From the NCBI GenBank assembly GCA_016932965.1, contig JAFGBW010000051.1:1-22784 (forward strand): DNA of 22,784 nucleotides, written 5' to 3'. The stretch's first letter is position 1; each line of letters opens with the position of its first letter. The notes below the pieces were generated by a model that worked only from the letters and a program-made list of their open reading frames with translations, did no database searches and was not told the origin of the DNA. The position numbers and the translations under genes are program-made. The stretch comes from Candidatus Auribacterota bacterium (GTDB lineage Bacteria; Auribacterota; JAFGBW01). Shown here one piece after another: positions 7,332 through 14,482 of the stretch.

Positions 7332-8849
7332 ATGGCAAAGCAAAGATTTACTCATGTATTTTTTTCCATTTTGCTTTCTGCTTTTCTTACAGGAGCTGCC
7401 TTATTTCCCTGGAATGGATGTTTTCTGATATTTGTATCGTTTGCCCCCCTTTTTCATCTGTTTGAAAATTCATCTGTTCTTAAACGAATGTTCATTGCCT
7501 TATTCTGGGGACTGATCGTTCACACGTCAGTTCTTTTCTGGCTCATGCCGGTCACTGTTGCCGGCACTTTTACGCTGGCAGCCTATCATGCCCTGTATGC
7601 GGTTCTGTTTGCCCTTCTCTGGAAAAAAATGAAGGGAGGCATTGAAAAAGCTTTTTGTTGGGTCGGCCTGGAGTGGCTGAAAAGCAATCTGGCATGCGGA
7701 AGTCCCTGGGGAGATTTGGGTCAGGCATTGGCGGATCATCCGCTGTTCATGCAGATGGCCTCCCTGGGGGGAATTCATCTCGTCAGTTTCTGGATCATCT
7801 GGGTGAATCTAAAGATATTTGACTGCTTAATAAAACGGAAAGAGAATAAATCAGCATTAAAAGAAGTTCTGCTGTTGTCCGCAATATTTGTTGTTCCTTT
7901 GATATTTGGATTCATACGCCTGAATGATCACGATTCTCAGAAAATCGACGGGGGCGAAGCGATTAAGGTGGCTGTAATACAGCCGAATATTTCTCCTCTT
8001 GTCAAATGGGATGCTGAAACCGAAGAAGAACAGTTCGCTATTCTGGAAGAATGGACCAGAGAAGCCGCAAAGGGGTCACCTGATGTTGTGGTATGGCCTG
8101 AAACAGCCCTTGTTCAGGATCCCAGGTTCAGTCCGGATATTTGTGCAAGGATAGAAAATCTTTCAGCGGACTTAAAGGTAAGGCTTATGATCGGAGCCCC
8201 GGATTCCGAAAACCCGGATGGGGATTACAACAGCCTGTTTTTAACGGGACCAGGTTTTTTTTATGAACAGGTTTATCATAAAATCAACCTGGTTCCTTTT
8301 GGTGAATTCATTCCATTTGAATCCTTATTGCCGAAAATGAAACTGCTGACCCCCATTCAGGGGGGTTTTCTCCGGGGAGATCAGACGCCCCTTTTTTATT
8401 TAAATAAAATCCCCTTTTCACCGCTCATTTGTTTTGAGGATACCCTGAGCTCTTTTGTCAGGAAATGCGTTCATCACGGCGCGAGGTTTCTGGTTTCAGC
8501 CACCAATGACGGATGGTTTTCCATCGGATCAATCGGACCTCTCTCACATGATTATCTTGCCCGGTACAGATCCGTGGAAAACGGAGTGCCTCTTGTCCGA
8601 TGCGCCAATACCGGCGTGTCTTCCTGCATTGACTGCAGGGGCAGGGTCATAAAACAGGTGCTGGGAAATAAGGAGGAAGTCGTGAATATCCCGGGAATAT
8701 TAACATGGGATGTTCCGGTGCATATGGAAAATACTCTCTTTTCCTCAATTGGTTCTATTTGGATTCTTCTGGGACTTGCCTGGTCATTCATTCTGGCTGT
8801 TTTTCAAAAAAGGAGAGCAGGATCAGGTTCAGCAGCTTCAGTAACCTGA
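7332..8849 (+). CDS. lnt: Apolipoprotein N-acyltransferase
   Basis: Inner-membrane enzyme that transfers the third acyl chain from a phospholipid to the N-terminal diacylglyceryl-cysteine of lipoproteins, the last step of lipoprotein maturation. The 505 residues are a normal length. About six hydrophobic segments fill residues 8-195, including the conserved-type GSPWGDLGQAL loop (123-133). A nitrilase-fold periplasmic domain follows (about 211-465), with the catalytic triad Glu257 (VVVWPETAL), Lys317 (YHKINLVPFGEFIP) and Cys367 (PLICFEDT), and a last membrane helix near 476-495. No strong Shine-Dalgarno precedes the ATG, which follows an AT-rich stretch. It is transcribed divergently from the exported-protein gene and has no close partner. 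Its presence shows the cell exports triacylated lipoproteins, as Gram-negatives do. Confidence 0.96.
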   Translation: MAKQRFTHVFFSILLSAFLTGAALFPWNGCFLIFVSFAPLFHLFENSSVLKRMFIALFWGLIVHTSVLFWLMPVTVAGTFTLAAYHALYAVLFALLWKKMKGGIEKAFCWVGLEWLKSNLACGSPWGDLGQALADHPLFMQMASLGGIHLVSFWIIWVNLKIFDCLIKRKENKSALKEVLLLSAIFVVPLIFGFIRLNDHDSQKIDGGEAIKVAVIQPNISPLVKWDAETEEEQFAILEEWTREAAKGSPDVVVWPETALVQDPRFSPDICARIENLSADLKVRLMIGAPDSENPDGDYNSLFLTGPGFFYEQVYHKINLVPFGEFIPFESLLPKMKLLTPIQGGFLRGDQTPLFYLNKIPFSPLICFEDTLSSFVRKCVHHGARFLVSATNDGWFSIGSIGPLSHDYLARYRSVENGVPLVRCANTGVSSCIDCRGRVIKQVLGNKEEVVNIPGILTWDVPVHMENTLFSSIGSIWILLGLAWSFILAVFQKRRAGSGSAASVT

Positions 8850-8851
8850 TC
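8821..8851 (+). terminator. Hairpin over the lnt stop codon
   Basis: GATCAGGTT (8821-8829) and AACCTGATC (8843-8851) form a perfect 9-bp stem with a 13-nt loop. It spans the lnt stop codon and is followed by a moderately T-rich stretch, not a clean T-tract. A weak transcription terminator or mRNA-end structure is possible. Confidence 0.3.
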
Positions 8852-9318
8852 TCACTCATTCTTAATTAATCTGGTAAACCACCGGCACAGTTTTTGGACT
8901 TCCAGAGTCAGACAATTCCGGAAGTTTTAAAGAAGTGATTTCACAACGGACACGGAGATCACGGAGTTTGTCATCATGTCTTAAAGGCATGATGAATCTC
9001 AGATGACAAATTTCAAATCTCAAATTATTGGCGTTTCTCTTGCTTCCTCCGTGGTGGAAAAAAGTTTTTTATATTAAAATAAACCGCTTTGAGCAGTTCA
9101 CATTTTAAATGCCGGCTCTGCCGGTAGGATAGTTACTTGCTCCGTTTTGTGGAACGGGAACGGTCCTATTTTTTTGGAAAACAGGTGTGTGTCTTTTTGT
9201 CTCACTTTGTCTCAGAAAAAATGCTTTTTTTTCATTTGCTTCATGATTACGAATCCTTTTCTGAAGATCATTCAACTCATTGAAAAACAATCAATTAAAA
9301 TCGAAATGTTTTTTTTGG
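8852..9318. repeat. Non-coding stretch with degenerate CACGGAG-type repeats
   Basis: No convincing gene lies between lnt and the Hsp20 operon. Two direct copies of CACGGAG (8951-8957 and 8960-8966) are followed by an inverted copy, CTCCGTG (9047-9053). Between them is a perfect 8-bp stem, TCATCATG/CATGATGA (8971-8978, 8988-8995; 9-nt loop), and direct repeats of CAAATCTCAAAT type. This pattern resembles dispersed intergenic repeats known from several environmental Proteobacteria-like genomes. From 9060 to 9318 the DNA is AT-rich with many T-runs and no clear structure. Confidence 0.5.
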
Positions 9319-9354
9319 CATGACATTTGATTGGTGTGAAAATCAAAAGACATG
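9319..9354 (+). promoter_or_regulatory. Imperfect inverted repeat in the leader of the Hsp20 operon
   Basis: Positions 9319-9332 and 9341-9354 are inverted copies with 12 of 14 matches around an 8-nt centre. They lie 12 bp before the Shine-Dalgarno of the first Hsp20 gene. This is a good place for an operator or an RNA structure controlling a heat-shock operon. It is not the CIRCE element (TTAGCACTC-N9-GAGTGCTAA). Neither arm pairs with the GGAGG, so a simple ribosome-site-masking RNA thermometer is not evident. The function is inferred from position only. Confidence 0.35.
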
Positions 9355-9377
9355 AACAATCAAGAAAGGAGGAAAAC

Positions 9378-9800
9378 ATGTTAGCACGTTATGCATTAAA
9401 TCCTTTTTATGAATTGACCAGATTGCAAAGGGAAATGAACAATTTGTTTGATGATTACGGATCGGAGTCTGAAACCTATCCGGCACTCAATTTATGGAGC
9501 GACAATCAGCAGGCGATCGTCACTGCAGAGATTCCCGGTATTGATACAAAGGATTTGAATATCACGGTAAACAACAGTCTTTTGACTCTTGAGGGAGAAA
9601 AGAAAGAGGAAGACCTGGGCAAAGACGCGGTTTATCACAGAAGTGAAAGAGGAACCGGGAAATTTTCAAGAACCATCCGTCTGCCGTTTGAAGCAGACGA
9701 GGGGAAAATCAGCGCTGCCTATACGAACGGGGTCTTGAAAATAACGATACCCAGGGCAGAAGCAAGTAAACCCAGGAAAATTGAGATCACAAAAGGATAA
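9378..9800 (+). CDS. Small heat-shock protein, Hsp20 family (first of four)
   Basis: A 140-residue ATP-independent holdase that binds unfolding proteins. The N-terminal arm (LNPFYELTRLQREMNNLFDD, within residues 1-25) is followed by an alpha-crystallin domain (about 35-130), which ends in the family signature GVLKITIPR. The C-terminal I-x-I anchor is IEI (RKIEITKG), used to assemble oligomers. The ATG at 9378 is chosen because AAGGAGG ends six bases before it; a longer in-frame TTG reading from 9327 would pass through the upstream inverted repeat. It opens a run of three soluble Hsp20 genes spaced 25-35 bp apart, each with a near-perfect ribosome-binding site, which points to one highly translated operon. 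Confidence 0.96.
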   Translation: MLARYALNPFYELTRLQREMNNLFDDYGSESETYPALNLWSDNQQAIVTAEIPGIDTKDLNITVNNSLLTLEGEKKEEDLGKDAVYHRSERGTGKFSRTIRLPFEADEGKISAAYTNGVLKITIPRAEASKPRKIEITKG

Positions 9801-9834
9801 GACTTAAGAGAAAATAAAAAAGGAGGGTCAAGTC

Positions 9835-10242
9835 ATGGAACTAGACAAGAAATTAGCTAATAAAGAGGAAAAGAAATCAAGTGGCCCGGCGGAACTGACA
9901 TATGACAAGCCGCAGTTCATTCCGGCAACAGATATCTACGAAAAGGGAGACTCTATCTACATCGTATGTGATATGCCCGGAGTCGATGAGAAGAATATAG
10001 ATATTTCGCTGGAAAATGATGTGCTGACATTGACAGGACATCAGGATTCAGAAACTCACGAGGGTTATGAGATGTTGCATCGCGGATATGTATCCGGGAT
10101 ATACCAGAGGTCTTTTACCGTCACTGATGGAATAGACCGTGAGAAAATCAAGGCGAAAATGACCAACGGTGTATTGAAGATAGAGCTCCCGAAAGCGGAA
10201 AAAGTCAAACCGAAGAAAATTCAGATTACTGTTGAAAAATGA
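9835..10242 (+). CDS. Small heat-shock protein, Hsp20 family (second of four)
   Basis: A 135-residue Hsp20 protein. Its N-terminal arm differs from its neighbours: the first ~20 residues are Lys/Glu-rich (MELDKKLANKEEKK) and lack the amphipathic FxxLxRE segment that usually binds clients or builds the oligomer core. The alpha-crystallin domain starts near PATDIYEKGDSIYIVCDMPG and ends with GVLKIELPK; the C-terminal anchor is IQI (KKIQITVEK). AGGAGGG lies just before the ATG. It follows the first Hsp20 gene after 34 bp. Because the arm is divergent, it may act as a partner or modulator subunit in hetero-oligomers with the first and third proteins; that is inference. Confidence 0.95.
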   Translation: MELDKKLANKEEKKSSGPAELTYDKPQFIPATDIYEKGDSIYIVCDMPGVDEKNIDISLENDVLTLTGHQDSETHEGYEMLHRGYVSGIYQRSFTVTDGIDREKIKAKMTNGVLKIELPKAEKVKPKKIQITVEK

Positions 10243-10267
10243 ACAATAAATTGAGGAGGTGATGGTC

Positions 10268-10780
10268 ATGTTGAAGAATATATTACCGTGGAAAAGAAAG
10301 GAAAATCAGCTCAAAAGATACCAAGACGGGGATATTTTTTCTGACTTTCACAGACGGTTCAATGAATTGTTTGATCAATTCTTTGATGAAACCGGAAAAG
10401 GTTTTCAGATGCCTTCCTTGTGGAAAGAGGAAGACAACTGGTTTCAGACCCCGGATATTGATGTCTCTGAAAACAGCTGTGAGCTCAAAGTGGAGGCCAA
10501 CCTGCCCGGACTGGATGAAAAGGACATCCAGGTGAATCTGGACGGGGACAGGCTCATCATTAAAGCTGAAAAATGTGAAGAAAAGGAAGACAAAGACAGC
10601 AAATACCATTTGTCTGAAAGACGGTGCGGAAAATTTCAGAGAGTCATCCCCATCCGGGAGGATGTGGTGGACAGGGATAAGATCAAGGCAGAATTGAAAA
10701 AAGGAGTGTTAAGAATTACGTTACCCAAACTGCCGGGTAGAGAGACGCAAACAAAAAAAATAGCCATATCCGCTGGATAA
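10268..10780 (+). CDS. Small heat-shock protein, Hsp20 family (third of four)
   Basis: About 170 residues, the longest soluble Hsp20 here. A basic N-terminus (LKNILPWKRKENQLKRY) leads into an amphipathic arm, FSDFHRRFNELFDQFFDE, and then the alpha-crystallin domain from about TPDIDVSENSCELKVEANLPG to GVLRITLPK. The C-terminal anchor is IAI (KKIAISAG). Possible starts are GTG 10259, ATG 10262 and ATG 10268; the last is preferred because GGAGG (10255-10259) stands eight bases before it. The gap after the second gene is 25 bp. A strong hairpin 12 bp after the stop may end or thin the transcript before the membrane-anchored Hsp20 gene. The WKRK-type N-terminus is common in bacterial Hsp20 proteins and need not mean membrane binding. 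Confidence 0.95.
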   Translation: MLKNILPWKRKENQLKRYQDGDIFSDFHRRFNELFDQFFDETGKGFQMPSLWKEEDNWFQTPDIDVSENSCELKVEANLPGLDEKDIQVNLDGDRLIIKAEKCEEKEDKDSKYHLSERRCGKFQRVIPIREDVVDRDKIKAELKKGVLRITLPKLPGRETQTKKIAISAG

Positions 10781-10792
10781 GGCATCACAAAA

Positions 10793-10821
10793 AAGCAGGT
10801 GAGAGATCTTCTCACCTGCTT
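10793..10821. terminator. Strong hairpin after the third Hsp20 gene
   Basis: AAGCAGGTGAGA (10793-10804) pairs perfectly with TCTCACCTGCTT (10810-10821) around a 5-nt loop. An A-run precedes it, and only TT then AACCC follows. On the plus strand it therefore lacks a U-tract, while on the minus strand it reads as a textbook intrinsic terminator (stem then TTTTTTG). It could protect the 3' end of the Hsp20 mRNA, partly terminate it, or stop antisense transcription. Confidence 0.65.
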
Positions 10822-10922
10822 AACCCGGCAAGCAATCCCTGCACATTTTTTAACTAGGTTGTTTTTGCCATTTCATAATCCCCTTTTAACCAGTCAGGAA
10901 GATATGAATAAGGAGGCTGATT

Positions 10923-11654
10923 ATGAGTGCTGAAAAGAAGACCAACATGTTGATTGCCCTGATACTGTTGTTGTTGATTATTGTCGGTGTTCAGGGTTTT
11001 TATCTGTTTAGATTATACGATCCTTTATCGAAGGCAACAACTCATGTCAGCAGGACCGGATCGGAAGTCCCTGTTCAGACAGATCTGGTCGGTTCACTTC
11101 AAAATAATAATAATCGATCCGGTTCTCAGAACAATAATCATTCGTCCCAAAAAAATACTAACAGAAGCACGGGTTTTGATCTGTTTATGGATGAGGCGCT
11201 TATGGAGGCATGGAATCCATTTGAAGAGATGCAGAGAATGCGTGAAGCAATGGATCATATGTTTCAGAATTCTTTGGGGCGGTTCAAATCCAGTCCAAAT
11301 TATAAAGGATTACTGCAGGATGATTTTTTTTCTCCGGATATGGATCTGAAGGAAAAAGAAGATCAATACATTGTGAGACTGGACATCCCCGGGATGGACA
11401 AATCAGATATCAATATCACCCTGAGCGACAGAGTGCTCTCCGTTTCCGGCAGGCGTGATATCCAGCACCAGGAAAAAGACAGCAATCAGATGCTACGCCA
11501 GGAGAGATATCAGGGGCAGTTCAAAAGATCATTGACACTGCCGGGTCCTGTTGATGAGGGAAAAATGAAGGCCCAATATCAGAACGGCGTATTGACGATC
11601 ATCATTCCCAAAGCGGTTTCTCCAAAAATAAAAAAACAGGTAAAAATTTTGTAA
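10923..11654 (+). CDS. Membrane-anchored Hsp20 (N-terminal TM helix, Asn-rich linker, alpha-crystallin domain)
   Basis: Encodes 243 residues, about 100 more than a normal Hsp20. Residues 9-29 are one very hydrophobic helix, preceded by Lys5-Lys6. By the positive-inside rule the N-terminus stays in the cytoplasm and the rest faces the periplasm. A polar linker rich in Asn, Ser and Gln spans about 35-82, with NNNN at 61-64 and NNN at 70-72. An amphipathic arm (NPFEEMQRMREAMDHMF, 98-114) and an alpha-crystallin domain (about 139-231, ending GVLTIIIPK) follow, with a VKI anchor at the C-terminus. AAGGAGG precedes the ATG. The helix could also be an uncleaved signal sequence; no good cleavage site is seen. 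A holdase tethered at the periplasmic face would protect envelope proteins without ATP. The gene sits between soluble Hsp20 genes and a YfdX-like exported protein. Confidence 0.93.
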   Translation: MSAEKKTNMLIALILLLLIIVGVQGFYLFRLYDPLSKATTHVSRTGSEVPVQTDLVGSLQNNNNRSGSQNNNHSSQKNTNRSTGFDLFMDEALMEAWNPFEEMQRMREAMDHMFQNSLGRFKSSPNYKGLLQDDFFSPDMDLKEKEDQYIVRLDIPGMDKSDINITLSDRVLSVSGRRDIQHQEKDSNQMLRQERYQGQFKRSLTLPGPVDEGKMKAQYQNGVLTIIIPKAVSPKIKKQVKIL

Positions 11655-11667
11655 AAGGAAAAAAAGG

Positions 11668-11757
11668 ATGATCTTGAGGCATGATAAAGCATTCGATTAC
11701 ATCAGGAACCAAAGAAGTCCTCCGTATAGGGAATATCTTAAAAACAGATTGATCTGA
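11668..11757 (+). CDS. Possible 29-residue small protein
   Basis: A short frame starts at an ATG placed eight bases after AAAAGGA, directly after the anchored Hsp20 gene, and encodes a basic, Tyr/Arg-rich peptide (FDYIRNQRSPPYREY in its middle). It has no signal peptide or known domain. It may be a genuine small protein of the stress operon, a remnant of a longer gene, or chance. It is supported only by its position and ribosome-binding site. Confidence 0.3.
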   Translation: MILRHDKAFDYIRNQRSPPYREYLKNRLI

Positions 11758-11810
11758 TAGGATAACTAAGAGACCGGACATTTTTTTGAATGCATAGAAA
11801 GGAGGTAATC

Positions 11811-12812
11811 ATGAGTCGGACAGCTTATTTTCTTTTAATGCCTTGGAAAAGAATATTACGGATATCATCCATTACGATCGTATCTTTTTTGGCTCTTACT
11901 CAAGCAATCGCAGAAGATTCCGATAAATCGGCAATCGTAACCGGGAGCGGCAAACCGTATAAGACGGAAGTGAAAAGGGTGACCAGAGGGGAAATTTCTA
12001 AAGATGATCTGCATCAGGCGTCCCTTCTAACTTCCAGGGTGATGGCACACGTGGAAAAAAGTGTCAATATGATGGCTGACAATAATATTGAATCAGCTAA
12101 ACAGAATATCGAGAAAGCGCAGGCTCTTATTGGGATTGTCCGTGAAATTCTTCCGGTAACGGAAGTCACCACTTTTGTGACAGATAAAAATGGAAAAACT
12201 GTCTATGAAAATCAGGAACGCATTCAGGATGATGTCATCCAAATCTACAGCCAGATGATCGAATTAGAAGTAGTTGAGCCAATCATTGAGGCCAAGCAGG
12301 ATGAAGCAGCTTTAAAGGGCCTGCGTTTGAGAGACGCCAATGTCATTTATTCTTCGATTTTGGTAGATTTGAAATATATCGAACGCAAGCTGGCCAGCGC
12401 GGTCCGGAAGATCGACAAATCTGAAGAAGCCTTGAGAGAGTTGATGTTAGCCCGGACAAAAGGGATTGATTTAAAGATCAATGAAAAGGACAATCCGTTG
12501 ATTGATGTTCAGAAAGCGCTCAAACTGGCTGAAAGAATGGTCGAAGAAAATAAACCGGAAGCGGCTAAATACAATCTCAATATAGCCAACATTCAGCTTG
12601 AGACATATAAAAACATCATAGGTGAAGCGGAAGGCAGGAAAGCCAGAGAACTTCAGGAGGAAATTGAACGGATCAAAAGCAAGCTTGAGTCAAAGGATGC
12701 TGCCAGAACAATAAGAGAATTATGGCAAAGGACTGTGAGCTGGTTCAGACAGTATCCTGGTCAGGCACATGATACGGTAATAAACGAAAAGGAACCCGGA
12801 ATAAAAAAATGA
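11811..12812 (+). CDS. YfdX-like exported protein
   Basis: A 333-residue protein that I assign tentatively to the YfdX family. YfdX proteins are periplasmic, helical, chaperone-like and linked to acid and heat stress. A signal peptide covers about residues 1-34 (basic MPWKR, then a hydrophobic run ending LTQAIAED). The mature part is nearly all helical, with the YfdX-like pattern of a helix starting near the first mature residues and ASLLTSRVMAHVEKSVNMM followed by ESAKQNIEKAQALIGIV. A second similar repeat (VQKALKLAERMVEENKPEAAKYNLNIA, about 230-256) suggests an internal duplication. A coiled-coil tail (RKARELQEEIERIKSKLESK) follows. It is longer than the ~200-residue E. coli YfdX. AAAGGAGG lies before the ATG at 11811. 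It closes the Hsp20 cluster, which supports a protein-quality-control role in the envelope. Confidence 0.68.
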   Translation: MSRTAYFLLMPWKRILRISSITIVSFLALTQAIAEDSDKSAIVTGSGKPYKTEVKRVTRGEISKDDLHQASLLTSRVMAHVEKSVNMMADNNIESAKQNIEKAQALIGIVREILPVTEVTTFVTDKNGKTVYENQERIQDDVIQIYSQMIELEVVEPIIEAKQDEAALKGLRLRDANVIYSSILVDLKYIERKLASAVRKIDKSEEALRELMLARTKGIDLKINEKDNPLIDVQKALKLAERMVEENKPEAAKYNLNIANIQLETYKNIIGEAEGRKARELQEEIERIKSKLESKDAARTIRELWQRTVSWFRQYPGQAHDTVINEKEPGIKK

Positions 12813-12830
12813 GAATATGAAACCTATCCT

Positions 12831-12867
12831 GTTTTTCTCACAGACCTTCACGGTCTGTGAGAAAAAC
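12831..12867. terminator. Bidirectional hairpin between convergent genes
   Basis: A perfect 16-bp stem (12831-12846 with 12852-12867) and a 5-nt loop lie between the YfdX-like gene (plus) and the exported-protein gene (minus). The stem itself contains GTTTTTC/GAAAAAC at its base, so either strand shows a U-rich or A-rich arm. It most likely ends transcription from both sides. Confidence 0.8.
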
Positions 12868-12870
12868 GGA

Positions 12871-14085
12871 TTAAGCAGCAAGGTTTCTGACATCGGCCCT
12901 CTTTTTTTGTCCGGGATGGGAGTCCGGATCCTTCCAGCCTGTTTCTTCGAGCATGGGAAATAACACTCGCTGCAGACTGGGGTCAGCCAAACCCATGCTG
13001 GACAGCCTTCGGAGTCTTTGCAGATTCAATAAGATTTTCCTGGAGTCTGAGTGCTGGAGTGCCGAGCGTAATATCTCCGTATATTTCGAAGCTTCTCTGA
13101 TTTTTATTTCCGGATACATGGCCAGTTTGAACTGATAAAGGTATAGAAGATAATCCAGAACCCTGGAGGAAGAATCGATCCAGACCAGGGTGACTTTCGG
13201 ATGCGGGGTGTCAGGGTGAATGATTGTGTCTGAATTAAAATCAAGAATCATGTGCCTTGAAGGAAATCTTTTTTTTAAATATTTGGAGTAATCTTCCAGA
13301 TAGGACGCGTCACGTTTCTTCTCTCTCAAAATATGATTTGTTGTGTTTAACGGAATAAATATAACAACCGGTTTCTGCCTGGCTTTATTTTCAGCGATAT
13401 TGGAAACAGTTTCGAGCAGGCAAAGTCCAAGTTCCGCCCCGCTGCAGACAATCACATTTCCGCCCTGCTGGATGTCTTCCAGTGCAGGATCCGGCAGCGT
13501 TCCTCCAATGGAACGATAGTGGCTGGCAGGGATTTCAGCGGAAATATTTGTTTCAGGGTAAGCATTTCCTGCTGATCTGGAATAAAGCACGATTCTTCTC
13601 GCAACCAGGTCAGGATCATTGAACAAAGGATCTATCCCTTGTTTCATGATTCTGTATACTTTTGAACTTAAGACTCCTTCTGTTGCTCCGACATGAGTGA
13701 TGGTGAGAGTTGGCTCCAGACTGGCTTCCTGGAGATACAGATTAACCATTTGATGCTTTAATACATCGTCCAGGCTGCCCGAAACGGTCGGTTTAACAAC
13801 CGGAGCTTCAATAGGAGTGCCGTTTATCAGGTCTAAAAATGTCTGAACCAATTCCGCCTGTTCCGGATCATTTTTTGAGATGGTCCGGAGTCGTTCTATT
13901 AGAGCCAGTTTTCCCGGATCCCTGACCGAGTGAAAGATCGTGTCCGGAGAAAGACAGGACAATTCTTCCAACCTGGGTGAAGGCCCTGTTATGAAGGATA
14001 AAAGCACGATGATTGAAATCCGGCACCAAAGAATCTTCCTAGACGTTATACTCAGTATGAAGTTGGCAAGTTGCATGTTGAGCAT
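12871..14085 (-). CDS. Exported or membrane-tethered protein of unknown function
   Basis: I do not recognise this 404-residue protein. Its N-terminus has a basic stretch (ITSRKILWCRI) and then a single hydrophobic segment (ISIIVLLSFITG, about 24-36), so it is probably exported or held by one N-terminal helix. The remainder looks globular. Hydrophobic beta-strand-like stretches such as GGNVIVCSGAELGLCLLE, KPVVIFIPLN and PKVTLVWIDSS alternate with helices in a Rossmann-like rhythm, which may mean a nucleotide- or ligand-binding fold, but no catalytic motif stands out. The C-terminus is Leu/Arg-rich and helical. The Shine-Dalgarno is weak (GGTAAGC next to the ATG), so a start at the internal Met4 is possible. 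It converges on the Hsp20/YfdX island and has no partner on its strand. Confidence 0.75.
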   Translation of the reverse strand: MLNMQLANFILSITSRKILWCRISIIVLLSFITGPSPRLEELSCLSPDTIFHSVRDPGKLALIERLRTISKNDPEQAELVQTFLDLINGTPIEAPVVKPTVSGSLDDVLKHQMVNLYLQEASLEPTLTITHVGATEGVLSSKVYRIMKQGIDPLFNDPDLVARRIVLYSRSAGNAYPETNISAEIPASHYRSIGGTLPDPALEDIQQGGNVIVCSGAELGLCLLETVSNIAENKARQKPVVIFIPLNTTNHILREKKRDASYLEDYSKYLKKRFPSRHMILDFNSDTIIHPDTPHPKVTLVWIDSSSRVLDYLLYLYQFKLAMYPEIKIREASKYTEILRSALQHSDSRKILLNLQRLRRLSSMGLADPSLQRVLFPMLEETGWKDPDSHPGQKKRADVRNLAA

Positions 14086-14219
14086 GCTTACCGTATATCA
14101 TGCCGGCTGTCAAATCATCGGGATAACATTAGCTTCACCCCCAGGGGGAAGAACGTCACATAAAAATTCCGCCGCGTGTGCCCTGTCAGAAAGTGTTGGT
14201 TATCCTTTTTATTTTTTTT

Positions 14220-14304
14220 AAACCACGAAAAACACGAAATTAAAGATCAAAATTACTGCATGCGATTTAAAATTATTTTTTCATCTTCGTGTTTTTCGTG
14301 GTTT
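14220..14304. repeat. Perfect 19-bp inverted repeat (CCACGAAAAACACGAA type)
   Basis: Positions 14220-14238 and 14286-14304 are exact reverse complements, separated by 47 AT-rich bases. The motif is a form of a repeat scattered between genes in many environmental bacteria. It lies in a 397-bp gap (14086-14482) that separates two divergent genes and must hold both promoters. I saw no clear gene in the rest of the gap; a 24-codon frame at about 14336 has no good ribosome-binding site. Confidence 0.75.
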
Positions 14305-14482
14305 CTAATCTTCATATTCTCAAGGATAACAGCAGGATGAGCAGAACCCGTCATTTTTGGATTGATTTCATGAGAAGTGACGCTGGCAATGGAGAGATTT
14401 TTTTATTATGATCCGAAGAATGATCTGGCATTTTATTGTGAGGATGGAAACAGTCCTATAAATCAGCGGGGAAAGGAGTGGT

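Noticed and set aside
8941-9060. A possible CRISPR array in the repeat-rich gap before the Hsp20 operon
   Set aside because: The repeats are only 7 bp, irregular, and include inverted copies; there are no regular spacers and no cas gene.
9316-9331. A sigma-54 promoter (TGGCA-N6-TTGAT) before the Hsp20 operon
   Set aside because: Spacing is right, but the nearly invariant GC at -12 is GA, so it is not supported as a promoter.
14336-14410. A 24-codon frame before the FMN reductase-like gene
   Set aside because: Weak ribosome-binding site, short, and no conserved feature.
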